DNA of 8,811 nucleotides, from NCBI GenBank assembly GCA_029932445.1, contig JAOZQB010000111.1, forward strand, positions 803-9,613, in the 5' to 3' direction. Source of the DNA: Bacteroidales bacterium (GTDB lineage: Bacteria > Bacteroidota > Bacteroidia > Bacteroidales > JAADGE01). The notes beneath the pieces were generated by a model, which searched no databases, was not told where the DNA came from, and saw nothing but the letters and a program-made list of their open reading frames with translations. The translations under genes and the position numbers were made by a program. Below are positions 1 to 7,271 of the stretch, piece by piece (position 1 is the first letter of the stretch; each line of letters begins with the position of its first letter).

Positions 1-1467
1 ACTCGCAAAACTGTTAATCCGCACATTGAAATTTTATGGGAAGTTTATGCCGACGGTAAAACCCCTGTATCAAAAGTTCACTTTAAGGGTGCAAAAAAAT
101 ACAGTATCGGAAATAAAACATATTACGGAAAAGGATTACATGTTACAATCAGTTCAACAGATGCCGGCTCAGGTATTGAAAACATTTATTATTCTGTTAA
201 TTCAAGTCGGTATCAAAAATATGAACATGAAATTACACCCGACCCGAACAATGCTGTATGCCAATTAAAATATTATGCAACGGATAAAGTCGGAAATTTT
301 GAAGATGTTAATAAAAACGAAGTTGAGTTTTTTATCGATGAAGAAGCTCCTGAAACATTTCACAACATTACAAATATTGATTTAGAAAGAAGTATCATCG
401 CCTTAAATACTAAGATTTATCTTAATGCAAGTGATGCAAAATCAGGATTAAAAACTACATATTATAAATTTGATACAGGTCCTTATATTCAGTATAACGG
501 TAATATTCTCCCTTTAATACAATTAACCGAAGATAACCATACTTTAAGCTATTATTCCGTGGATAAAGTCGGCAATAAAGAAACCCCAAAAATATTTCAA
601 TTCTTCTTGGATAAAAGTGCACCAATATTAACTTCCGGTGTTCTCGGAGATCGTTTTATCGTAAATGACAAAATATATTTTTCTGGAAGAACTAAACTGA
701 AATTAACGGCTGTTGATAATAAGTCCGGAGTAAAAGAAGTAAAATATGCCCTTGACGGGTCTGAATTTAAAAAATACGATCAACCGTTTTATTTACCGAA
801 AAAACCGGGATTTCATATCGTAAAATATTATGCCGTTGATCGAATGAATAATAATACCGGAGTGGGAGGGAGCAATTACAAAAAATATAAATATTCTACA
901 AAAAAAATATATGTTGATTTAGTCGGACCGTCATTAAACCATTCATTTATCGGAAAACGTTTTTATACTCGTGACACTGTATTTCTCGGTAAGAAATCGA
1001 AAATTAAATTGACCGCATCAGATGCTGAATCAGGTTTGCAGTATATTTCATATTCAATTGACGGGCAACAAAAAGAAAACATGTATAAAGAACCGTTCTC
1101 GGTTTCAGGAAACGGAAATCACATAATTGAATATTTCGGTTATGATAATGTAAATAATCGAAACATCGGTCGTTTTTATGTGATTGTGGATGAAAATCCG
1201 CCTGAACCTGCATATACTTTCAGTGTAAAACCTTACAAAACTGAAAACGGATTAAACGTTTTTCCGTCTTATGTTATGGTGTATCTTTCGGGTGTCGATC
1301 AAATGACCGGAACAGAGCAAATATTTTACTCGGTAAACGGAAGTATAGAGAAATTATATACTACGCCTATTACAGGTTTCAAAAAAGGTGAAAATACTTT
1401 AAAATTTAAAACGGTTGATAAACTCGGAAACGAAAAATATGATGAAGTCAGTTTTATAATTGAATAG
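1..1467 (+). CDS. OmpL47/Ig-like repeat envelope protein, 5' end missing
   Basis: The frame is open from the first base to a TAG stop, giving 488 residues with no start, so the N-terminus (and any signal peptide) lies upstream of the window. The visible part consists of five tandem repeats of 91-102 residues. Each has a D-x-x-S/T-G turn (D at codons 54, 145, 239, 341 and 433), then a Y-S/A/K-V/L/I/F-(D/N)-G-like strand, then a 'Y-x-x-D-x-x-G/N-N' strand (TDKVGN at 94-99, VDKVGN at 187-192, degenerate in repeats 3 and 4, VDKLGN in repeat 5), ending in a 'F-x-x-D-x-x-x-P' linker. This pattern matches the OmpL47-type/chitobiase C-terminal-like beta-sandwich domains found in large Bacteroidota envelope proteins. 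A structural or adhesin-like role outside the inner membrane is inference. The protein ends right after the last repeat strand with no T9SS-type C-terminal domain. An internal GTG at 559 is not a credible start because the repeats run through it. Confidence 0.85.
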   Translation, partial: TRKTVNPHIEILWEVYADGKTPVSKVHFKGAKKYSIGNKTYYGKGLHVTISSTDAGSGIENIYYSVNSSRYQKYEHEITPDPNNAVCQLKYYATDKVGNFEDVNKNEVEFFIDEEAPETFHNITNIDLERSIIALNTKIYLNASDAKSGLKTTYYKFDTGPYIQYNGNILPLIQLTEDNHTLSYYSVDKVGNKETPKIFQFFLDKSAPILTSGVLGDRFIVNDKIYFSGRTKLKLTAVDNKSGVKEVKYALDGSEFKKYDQPFYLPKKPGFHIVKYYAVDRMNNNTGVGGSNYKKYKYSTKKIYVDLVGPSLNHSFIGKRFYTRDTVFLGKKSKIKLTASDAESGLQYISYSIDGQQKENMYKEPFSVSGNGNHIIEYFGYDNVNNRNIGRFYVIVDENPPEPAYTFSVKPYKTENGLNVFPSYVMVYLSGVDQMTGTEQIFYSVNGSIEKLYTTPITGFKKGENTLKFKTVDKLGNEKYDEVSFIIE

Positions 1468-1476
1468 TCTTTCGTC

Positions 1477-1527
1477 AAATAAACTAAAGTGCTGAAAATA
1501 ATTTATTTTCAGCACTTTAGTTTATTT
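1477..1527. terminator. Bidirectional intrinsic terminator with a perfect 24-bp stem
   Basis: Bases 1477-1500 are exactly complementary to 1504-1527, with a three-base ATT spacer (in practice a 5-7 base loop). The GC-containing core is AAAGTGCTGAAAA. On the + strand the stem runs into a T-rich tract (TTTATTTTTATTTT). On the - strand it ends in TTTATTT. It begins 10 bases after the stop of the repeat protein and ends 17 bases before the stop of the SiaC gene, so it serves both convergent genes. Confidence 0.88.
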
Positions 1528-1543
1528 TTATTTTAGAAATAAA

Positions 1544-1921
1544 TTATACGGCTTTTATCGTAAAAGGAATATCAAAAATTTGGGATAAATCTTCCGCCAA
1601 TTCTTCATTATCTTCATCATCACCTTCAAAATACCACGTAATTGAAATCTCTTTTCCCTTTTTATGATATTCGGTAAACAGAATCAGAATCTGCAAAATG
1701 TTTTTATACGATAAGCTGTTTAATATACTGATATTGAAGATACAATTAATTTTGCAATCAATTTTAGACATTTCATTTTCTGTCCAATTTAAAACTTTTT
1801 CGTAAATTTCTTGATAGATATTATCGGAAAATGACGGACCGGAAATTTCAAATTGACAATTTTCAACGGATAAATTGACTTTGGGTGTATTTTTTGTTTC
1901 ATGTATGAATATTTCTTCCAT
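1544..1921 (-). CDS. siaC: SiaC-family regulatory phosphoprotein (DUF1987)
   Basis: This 125-residue cytoplasmic protein has the layout of the SiaC/DUF1987 family. The N-terminus MEEIFIHETKNTPKV matches the usual 'T-x-x-T-P-x-V' opening. It is followed by 'FEISGPSF' (residues 24-31, family form 'i-x-G-x-S-x-P/S'), the amphipathic helix around W46, the phospho-site loop, and 'WYFEGDDEDNEELAEDL' (96-112, family form W-Y-Y-E-x-D-D-E-D). In Pseudomonas aeruginosa, SiaC is phosphorylated on a threonine (T68 as I recall) by the kinase SiaB, dephosphorylated by the PP2C phosphatase SiaA, and controls a diguanylate cyclase. Here the aligned position looks like S69 in ILNSLSYKNIL (66-76), where the family usually has NTSS. 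No SiaA, SiaB or GGDEF gene is present in this window. The gene is convergent with the repeat protein and divergent from the Cys-rich protein. Family assignment is confident; the downstream target is unknown. Confidence 0.85.
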   Translation of the reverse strand: MEEIFIHETKNTPKVNLSVENCQFEISGPSFSDNIYQEIYEKVLNWTENEMSKIDCKINCIFNISILNSLSYKNILQILILFTEYHKKGKEISITWYFEGDDEDNEELAEDLSQIFDIPFTIKAV

Positions 1922-1950
1922 AATTTTGAGTTCTTTTATTGTATGATTTT

Positions 1951-1968
1951 TTCTCGTATACGTAAGAA
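1951..1968. promoter_or_regulatory. Imperfect palindrome upstream of siaC, possible operator
   Basis: A perfect 8-bp palindrome, CGTATACG (1955-1962), is flanked by TTCT on the left and, two bases further out, AGAA on the right. It lies 30-47 bases upstream of the siaC start on the minus strand, where a promoter would be expected. It may be a binding site for a dimeric regulator, but short palindromes arise easily in AT-rich DNA and I found no second copy of this arrangement. A related TACGTAT occurs at 2084-2090 near the Cys-rich gene. Confidence 0.22.
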
Positions 1969-2050
1969 TGGTAAAAAGGTTTCATTGAAGAATAACAAAA
2001 TGTTTTCAGGAAAAAAAACAATAAGTTGTTTTACTTGATTTTCAATATAT

Positions 2051-2083
2051 TTTGATAATTATATGAAACATTTTTTCATTTTG
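2051..2083 (+). promoter_or_regulatory. Weak Bacteroidota-type promoter for the Cys-rich gene
   Basis: TTTG at 2051-2054 could be a -33 element. TCATTTTG at 2076-2083 is one mismatch from the TAnnTTTG -7 element, with 21 bases between them. Transcription would then begin near 2088-2091, giving a leader of about 30 bases before the ATG at 2119. A 6-bp inverted repeat (2063-2079) overlaps the spacer and could be an operator. With one mismatch in AT-rich DNA this is only suggestive. Confidence 0.28.
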
Positions 2084-2118
2084 TACGTATGATTATATAA
2101 CTCCGAACTGATTTATTT

Positions 2119-2355
2119 ATGAACTTTGAAATTGATTCTGATATTATTAATAAAACACATTGTGATAAAGATTTCATATGTTTGAAAGAAGAAGCTGAAG
2201 ATAACATTTGCAAAATAAATAAATGTTTTGACGATAAATTTTGCAGCATTTCTAAAGCCAAATTCGAAAATTGTATCAATTGTTTTTCATTTGGATATTC
2301 TCGTATGTGTAAATGCCCTGTTCGTATTGAAATCTTTAAGAAGTACGGAATCTGA
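2119..2355 (+). CDS. Small cysteine-rich protein, unknown function
   Basis: This protein of 78 residues has nine cysteines (15, 21, 31, 36, 42, 52, 55, 64, 66) and a histidine at 14, and no signal peptide or membrane segment, so it is probably cytoplasmic. The C-terminal part reads C-I-N-C-F-S-F-G-Y-S-R-M-C-K-C-P-V-R (52-69) followed by IEIFKKYGI. The paired C-x2-C and C-x-C suggest a metal site (zinc or iron-sulfur) rather than disulfides, which is inference. I recall similar short Bacteroidota hypothetical proteins ending in 'C-K-C-P-V-R-x-E-I', but I know no name or function. Codon use resembles its neighbours. The reverse strand also has a 67-codon open frame here; the compact Cys pattern and the position before the kinase favour this strand. 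It lies 62 bases upstream of the kinase with no terminator between, so co-transcription is possible. Confidence 0.72.
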   Translation: MNFEIDSDIINKTHCDKDFICLKEEAEDNICKINKCFDDKFCSISKAKFENCINCFSFGYSRMCKCPVRIEIFKKYGI

Positions 2356-2401
2356 GAATTCTTCGGGTATTAATTTTATGTGTTATTTTTATATTTTGTT
2401 T

Positions 2402-2409
2402 TAACTTTG
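2402..2409 (+). promoter_or_regulatory. -7 promoter box TAACTTTG of the histidine kinase
   Basis: TAACTTTG matches the Bacteroidota -7 consensus TAnnTTTG exactly. It ends only 8 bases before the ATG at 2418, so transcription from it would start at about 2413-2416 and give an almost leaderless mRNA. No TTG is found 17-23 bases upstream as a -33 element, which lowers confidence. If real, the kinase can be transcribed separately from the Cys-rich gene. Confidence 0.38.
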
Positions 2410-2417
2410 TATAAAAT

Positions 2418-5168
2418 ATGATGCAGGTGCAAAAAAGAATAGTCCAACTTCTGTTGTTTATAATAATTATTTCAGGATTTTTTCTGAAATCAATTTCTCA
2501 AACAAAAAATTCTTCGGATAGTTTAAATATCATTTTAAACCGGTCAAATACCGATTCCGTAAAACAAATAATGTTGATGCAATTATTTGATTATCAGCAG
2601 ACAATTAACTGGACAAAAGCTATTGAAACAGCTGAAAAAGGGACGGAATATTTTAAAAATTTAAATCCGAATTATGCTTTATATTGGAATACGGAACTCG
2701 GGAAAATTTATTTAGATCAAGGTTTGTATCTTTCTTCTTTAGTTTCCTTGAAAGAAGCAAAGGAAATATGTGAAAAAAATAAATTGAATAAAGGTGAAGT
2801 CTTACTTTATATGGCGAAAAACTTTTATCTTCAAGGGAAATATTCAGAAAGTATAAATTATTACGATATTGCCCAGAAAGAATTTAAAAAATTAAAAAAA
2901 ACAGATACTGACCTGGCATTAAAGAGGATTGCAAAAATTTATAATAAATTGGGAATTGTTTATGAATTAAAAGGTGGTATTGAAAAATCAGAATATTATT
3001 TTAAAAAAGCACTTACATTACGCGAAGAAATCGGTGATACATGCGGAATAATTGATTCTTATACTTCTTTGGGATATTTTTATGATGTCATAAACAATAA
3101 TGATTCTGCAATTACTTACTTTTCTGAAGGCTTAGAATTATGTTCGGAATATAACAATTATCATTATTTCAATGATTTGCATTTATTCAGAAGTGCAAGT
3201 TATTTAAAGCAAAGAAAATATGAAAAAGCGTATTCGGATATTGACACTGCAAGAATTTATTCAGAAAAAAAACAAAAATTTGATTTGGCAAGAGTTTATT
3301 TTTATTATGCCAAAGCAGATTTTGCAACGAACAATTTTAAAATTTTAAATAAACATATTAAAAAATCATTTCAATATATAGATTCTTTTCATCTAATATC
3401 TTTAAAATTATCGCTTATTGATTTATTTGTTGATGCAAGCATTAAGCAAAAAGATTATAAGAATGCGTTTGTGCATTTAAAAGAAAAAAATAAAATTTCC
3501 GAAGAAATCTATTCCGAAAAATTATACAATGTTGAAAAAAGTTTGGAATCGGAAAATAAAAAACGGAAAATTATAGAATTGGAAGAACAATCTAAAAAAC
3601 TTAAATACACAAATAAAATCTATTTAATAACGATTGTATTAAGTTTCATATCCTTTTTATTGGTTATCCTATTTATTTTTTCTAACAGAAGTAAAAATAA
3701 AAAATTAAATAAACGGAAAAATTACTTTCAGACACTTTTTAATAATTCACCGTTCGGAATAGCGGTAATTGAGAATACAGGTAATATTTCGGATGTCAAT
3801 CAATCGTTACTTAAAATATTAGGATCCCCTTCAATTACTAAAACGTTTAAATTCATAAATATATATAATTTGAAGAATCTTAAAGAAAGTGGTTTTACGG
3901 AAGATTTTGAAAATGTATTAAAAACAGGTATACTCACAGAGCGAGAATTTAGTTATACTTCCGAATGGGGTAAAAAAAACATATTAAGAAGCATTAATAT
4001 TCCTTTGAAGAATGAAAAAGGTGATGTTGATCTTATTTATTCAATTATTGAGGATATCACAAATCGAAAAAAAAATGAACAAAGTATTCTGAAATTATCC
4101 GAAATAGTTAAGCAAAGTACGGTTTCAATTATTATAACGGATAAATACGGAGTAATAGATTATGTTAATCCCTATTTTACTGAAATAACAGGCTATTCTG
4201 AAGAAGAAGCTGTCGGTAATAATCCTAACATTTTGAAATCCGGACTAACACCTGAAAAAACCTATAAAAATTTATGGAAAACATTAAACGAAGGTAAAAC
4301 ATGGAGAGGTGAATTTATTAATAAAACCAAATTCGGTAAAAATCTTTGGGAAAGTTCTATTATTTTTCCCCTAAAAAATGATAAAAATCAAGTCATTAAC
4401 TACATCGGTTTTTTACAGGATATCTCTGAAATGAAGTTATTACAGGAGTCGATGCAACAAAAGGAAATAAAACTCAAAGAATTAAACAAAACAAAAGATA
4501 AATTCTTTTCAATTATTGCTCATGATTTAAAAAATCCTTTCGGTGCAATTTTATCGCTCTCGGATTTGTTGTATCAAAATTTCGATGTGTATGATAATCA
4601 AAAAAAGAAAGATTTGATTCATATTATTTCGGAAGGCGCAAAAAATACATATGATTTATTAGAAAATTTATTGACTTGGTCTCGTTCGCAAAAAGGTGAT
4701 ATTAATTTCAATCCCGAAAAACTGTTATTAAACAAACTTATTTCCGATAATATTAAATTATTGTCTGATATGGCTTTGAAGAAGAAAATTTCAGTATTTT
4801 TTGAACCCGAAGAAGAAATTGAGATTTATGCGGATTTTAATATGCTGAATTTTGTTATCAGAAATTTATTGACAAATGCTTTAAAATTTACGCCGCAACA
4901 AGGAGAAATCAGATTTTCCGTCGAAAATAAGAAAAAAAAGACGGTTTTTTGTATAGAAGATACGGGTATAGGGATGAATACAGAACAACTGAACGCTTTA
5001 TTTAAAGTTGGTCAAACATATTCCGGAAAAGGGACAGAAAATGAAACCGGAACAGGTTTAGGCTTAATTTTATGTAAAGATTTTATTGATTTTCATAAAG
5101 GAAAAATCCGAGTTCAAAGTGAACTCGGAAAAGGCAGTACGGTTTGTGTGGAATTGCCGAAAAAATAA
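2418..5168 (+). CDS. TPR-PAS-PAS sensor histidine kinase, membrane bound
   Basis: This 916-residue kinase autophosphorylates on histidine and would pass the phosphate to a response regulator not in this window. Order of parts: signal peptide (about 1-28); periplasmic TPR-like helical repeats (about 70-360, roughly seven, for example the ones around 85-120, 125-160, 168-206 and 209-247); a Lys/Glu-rich coiled coil (361-398); one transmembrane helix (401-422); a weak PAS domain (about 434-549); a clear PAS domain (about 560-672); HisKA with phospho-accepting H702 in AHDLKNP (701-707); and HATPase with N box NLLTNALKFT (816-825), G1 DTGIGM (848-853) and G2 GTGLGL (878-883). All catalytic motifs look intact and there is no receiver domain. 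The TPR part probably senses a periplasmic ligand or protein; the ligand is unknown. The start is at tandem ATGs (2418 and 2421), close behind a TAACTTTG box. It converges tightly with the peptidase gene. Confidence 0.93.
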   Translation: MMQVQKRIVQLLLFIIIISGFFLKSISQTKNSSDSLNIILNRSNTDSVKQIMLMQLFDYQQTINWTKAIETAEKGTEYFKNLNPNYALYWNTELGKIYLDQGLYLSSLVSLKEAKEICEKNKLNKGEVLLYMAKNFYLQGKYSESINYYDIAQKEFKKLKKTDTDLALKRIAKIYNKLGIVYELKGGIEKSEYYFKKALTLREEIGDTCGIIDSYTSLGYFYDVINNNDSAITYFSEGLELCSEYNNYHYFNDLHLFRSASYLKQRKYEKAYSDIDTARIYSEKKQKFDLARVYFYYAKADFATNNFKILNKHIKKSFQYIDSFHLISLKLSLIDLFVDASIKQKDYKNAFVHLKEKNKISEEIYSEKLYNVEKSLESENKKRKIIELEEQSKKLKYTNKIYLITIVLSFISFLLVILFIFSNRSKNKKLNKRKNYFQTLFNNSPFGIAVIENTGNISDVNQSLLKILGSPSITKTFKFINIYNLKNLKESGFTEDFENVLKTGILTEREFSYTSEWGKKNILRSINIPLKNEKGDVDLIYSIIEDITNRKKNEQSILKLSEIVKQSTVSIIITDKYGVIDYVNPYFTEITGYSEEEAVGNNPNILKSGLTPEKTYKNLWKTLNEGKTWRGEFINKTKFGKNLWESSIIFPLKNDKNQVINYIGFLQDISEMKLLQESMQQKEIKLKELNKTKDKFFSIIAHDLKNPFGAILSLSDLLYQNFDVYDNQKKKDLIHIISEGAKNTYDLLENLLTWSRSQKGDINFNPEKLLLNKLISDNIKLLSDMALKKKISVFFEPEEEIEIYADFNMLNFVIRNLLTNALKFTPQQGEIRFSVENKKKKTVFCIEDTGIGMNTEQLNALFKVGQTYSGKGTENETGTGLGLILCKDFIDFHKGKIRVQSELGKGSTVCVELPKK
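5107..5129 (-). terminator. Intrinsic terminator of the M1 peptidase, inside the kinase gene
   Basis: TCCGAGTTCA (5107-5116) and TGAACTCGGA (5120-5129) form a perfect 10-bp stem with a 3-base loop. Read on the minus strand the stem is followed directly by TTTTTC, the classic form of an intrinsic terminator, 40 bases beyond the peptidase stop codon. The hairpin lies in the sense-coding sequence of the kinase C-terminus (codons for VQSELG). On the + strand it is followed by AAAAGG, so it should not stop kinase transcription. Confidence 0.65.
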
Positions 5169-5169
5169 A

Positions 5170-7050
5170 TCAGATAATTTTTACATTATCTTCCGGATAA
5201 GCATCCGGCGTTGTTTCCGTATCTAAATATACTTTTACAATACCTCTCGAAGGAATTGATATTTTTATTTTATTTCCGTTATCCCAAGTATTCATTTTAA
5301 GATTAAACTGTTTTGTTTTACCGTTTTTGTATTCAGCTTTAAGATGAACGGGAACCGGAAAACCTGTTTTATTTTTTATAATAACATCAATTTTATCTTT
5401 AGCGGAATTGTCAATTTTGTCGATACTTAAATCAGCATAGCCCAAATCAAAAAACCACGGTTTCCAGAACCAAGCCAAATCTTCTCCGGCAACTTCATTA
5501 AAAGTGAAGAAAAAATCAAAGGGCATAGGATGTTTTCCGTTCCAACGTTTTGTAAATAAATTAAGACTTTTTGCAAACTTTTCTTTACCGAGATAGTTGT
5601 ACAGCAAATAAAAAGCAGCAGAAGGACGATTATACGAATGAAAACGATAGGCATAACGTCCGACATTGTTGGTATTTATCATCATCGGAACATCATTATA
5701 GTTTCCGGCAGACTTATTATATGCTGCAATATTTCTTTTAAATAAGACATAACCGGGGTCATCGGTATATTTTTCAACAATTAATTGCGGAAAAAAAGTA
5801 ATAAGACCTTCATCCATCCAGGCATATTTTTGTTCGTTCAGTCCGGTATAAAACGGAAAATACGAATGTCCGATTTCGTGTGCCGTAAGATAAATGGTAG
5901 ATGTAAGACTTCGAGCTTCGCCGCAATTAGTCATTCCGGGAAATTCCATTCCGCCGCCGCCGTTAAAATCGGTAATTTGAGGATAAGGGTAGGGAACACC
6001 GGGAATTTCTTCGGTATAAAATTTCAAAACCTTACTTGCAATATCTGCAACTTTTTTAAAATATTCTGATGTCGGTTTATAAACGGCATTTACGGAAACT
6101 CTTCGGTCTCCGGATTGTATGCTTGTTGCATCCCAATAATAAGTTTTGCTCATTCCGAAAGCAAAATCAGGTGTTTGTTCCGATTTGAATTTCCATGTAT
6201 GGAATTCGGATTTTTTCATAATATTTCCTTTTTTACGATCTTCTGCGGTAATAATGTGAATGATATCATCTGTTTTTAAAGACTTTTTAAAACGCTTAAT
6301 GTATTTGTCTGTATATAAGTCGGATATGTTTTGTAAAACGCCGGTTGCCCAAAGTTGGTAATCGCCCGGAACTGTAATACTTATATCAAAATCTCCGAAA
6401 TCGTTATAAAATTCCTGATTTCCGGAATGACCGTGCGTATTCCACCCTACAATATCATCATACACCGTCACTTTCGGATACCAATAAGCAATCATAAAAT
6501 TATCTTTTTCATAAGTTCCCATACGAATAGGAACGGTACCGGGTAAAATAAACTCCCATTCAATTTCTACTTTTGCGGATGTTTTAGGATATATATTTTC
6601 AGGTAATTTAATTCGTAAAATTGATTGTCTGTCAGAAACATTATCTGAATTTACATTAATCGATTTTCCGTTAAAAATAATTTTTTTTATTTGAACACCG
6701 TCTGTAATATCAATGGCTCCGATATCCCAATCTCTCGAATTTCCTTTCTTAAAAATATCCTGATACAAATTAAAATACATTTCTTTCAATGTATCATTGC
6801 TGTTATTGGTATAAGTTATAATTTCATTACCTGAAAGCAAACGTGTTTCAGGATTAAATTTTGCCACAATTTTATAATCCGTTTTATTTACAAAATAGGC
6901 CTTTCCGGGTTCGCCTGACAATGAACGTGTTCCTTTTTTATACGCTTGCCGAATTTCTTTTTGCATAAATAAGTCAGCCGTTTTAAGTTGAGAAAAAGAA
7001 TTAACAGTAAGGAATATTACTGATACGGAGATAATTATTTTTTTTATCAT
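5170..7050 (-). CDS. Secreted M1-family zinc metallopeptidase
   Basis: The protein is a zinc aminopeptidase-type enzyme (gluzincin, M1 family). The zinc site HEIGH is followed by exactly 18 residues and then E in WMDEG, the M1 signature HExxH-x18-E. Counting from the start chosen here these are H391, E392, H395 and E414. The substrate-binding motif normally written GAMEN appears as GGGGMEFPGMTN (364-375), a form common in Bacteroidota. A tyrosine in HSYNRPSAAFYLL (Y473) fits the catalytic tyrosine. The N-terminal half (about 50-300) is the usual M1 beta-rich domain. Length 626 residues. I chose the ATG at 7050 because MIKKIIISVSVIFLTVNSFSQ is a clean signal peptide; the ATG at 7074 adds eight polar residues and probably lies at the transcription start. 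The enzyme is likely periplasmic or exported, clipping N-terminal residues from peptides; the substrate is unknown. The stop lies one base from the kinase stop. Confidence 0.92.
   Translation of the reverse strand: MIKKIIISVSVIFLTVNSFSQLKTADLFMQKEIRQAYKKGTRSLSGEPGKAYFVNKTDYKIVAKFNPETRLLSGNEIITYTNNSNDTLKEMYFNLYQDIFKKGNSRDWDIGAIDITDGVQIKKIIFNGKSINVNSDNVSDRQSILRIKLPENIYPKTSAKVEIEWEFILPGTVPIRMGTYEKDNFMIAYWYPKVTVYDDIVGWNTHGHSGNQEFYNDFGDFDISITVPGDYQLWATGVLQNISDLYTDKYIKRFKKSLKTDDIIHIITAEDRKKGNIMKKSEFHTWKFKSEQTPDFAFGMSKTYYWDATSIQSGDRRVSVNAVYKPTSEYFKKVADIASKVLKFYTEEIPGVPYPYPQITDFNGGGGMEFPGMTNCGEARSLTSTIYLTAHEIGHSYFPFYTGLNEQKYAWMDEGLITFFPQLIVEKYTDDPGYVLFKRNIAAYNKSAGNYNDVPMMINTNNVGRYAYRFHSYNRPSAAFYLLYNYLGKEKFAKSLNLFTKRWNGKHPMPFDFFFTFNEVAGEDLAWFWKPWFFDLGYADLSIDKIDNSAKDKIDVIIKNKTGFPVPVHLKAEYKNGKTKQFNLKMNTWDNGNKIKISIPSRGIVKVYLDTETTPDAYPEDNVKII
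5193..5208 (+). terminator. Possible terminator hairpin of the kinase, inside the peptidase gene
   Basis: CCGGAT and ATCCGG form a perfect 6-bp stem around the tetraloop AAGC, starting 25 bases after the kinase stop codon. The following sequence CGTTGTTTCCG is only moderately T-rich, so termination would be weak. It lies antisense to the last codons of the peptidase (PDAYPE). Confidence 0.3.
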
Positions 7051-7076
7051 TTTAATATGATTTACAATTAACATAA

Positions 7077-7084
7077 CAAATTTA
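7077..7084 (-). promoter_or_regulatory. -7 promoter box TAAATTTG of the M1 peptidase
   Basis: On the minus strand TAAATTTG matches TAnnTTTG exactly. The start of transcription would fall around 7070-7073, over the upstream ATG at 7074. That favours translation from the second ATG at 7050 with a leader of about 20 bases. A TTG occurs upstream but only 13 bases away, too close for a standard -33 element. Confidence 0.42.
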
Positions 7085-7271
7085 AAAAATATTATATCAA
7101 TAATTTAAAAAATCTACATATAATATTTTACTGATGACAAAATACATTTTATGTAACGTTTATAGTTTGAAATTTAACGATTATAAGAAAACTCCCGTCA
7201 CATATATAATTTATCTTTTCGATTTGCGTTTTTTTATTTTCTTTGTTTTCTTTTAACTAAAATAAACTTTT
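7085..7271. other. Divergent regulatory region between peptidase and lipoprotein genes
   Basis: This very AT-rich spacer carries the outward promoters of both genes. Apart from the peptidase -7 box, the clearest structure is the palindrome TACAT-TTT-ATGTA (7143-7155), which could be an operator or chance. TCGATTTG at 7219-7226 is one mismatch from the -7 consensus on the + strand, about 46 bases before the lipoprotein start, with no matching -33 TTG. The stretch 7228-7260 is a pyrimidine-rich tract of mostly T. No coding frame is supported. Confidence 0.4.

Larger units (their letters stand above)
1922..2118. other. Divergent intergenic region between siaC and the Cys-rich gene
   Basis: This 197-bp AT-rich spacer must hold the promoters of both divergent genes. 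It carries the CGTATACG palindrome near siaC, an A-tract (2011-2018), and a 6-bp inverted repeat ATGAAA/TTTCAT (2063-2068 and 2074-2079). I see no coding frame with a credible start, and no exact TAnnTTTG box for siaC on the minus strand. Confidence 0.5.

Noticed and set aside
26..268. 80-codon open frame on the + strand, second frame
   Set aside because: It overlaps the repeat-protein frame, which has clear domain repeats there; the alternative translation shows no family-like features.
2076..2279. 67-codon open frame antisense to the Cys-rich gene
   Set aside because: Its product looks like a low-complexity shadow translation; the forward frame has an ordered Cys pattern and a better upstream context.
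2350..2362. AGAATTCT palindrome just after the Cys-rich stop as a terminator
   Set aside because: It is a self-complementary 8-mer with no loop and no following T-tract.
2418..5168. Hybrid kinase or SpoIIE/PP2C-type partner for SiaC
   Set aside because: The C-terminus ends directly after the HATPase G2 region; there is no receiver domain and no PP2C or SpoIIE motif.
5427..6546. Open frames on both strands inside the peptidase gene (5427-5666 -, 5785-6069 +, 6355-6546 +)
   Set aside because: All lie within the intact M1 peptidase, whose active-site motifs span the region; they are by-products of its codon use.
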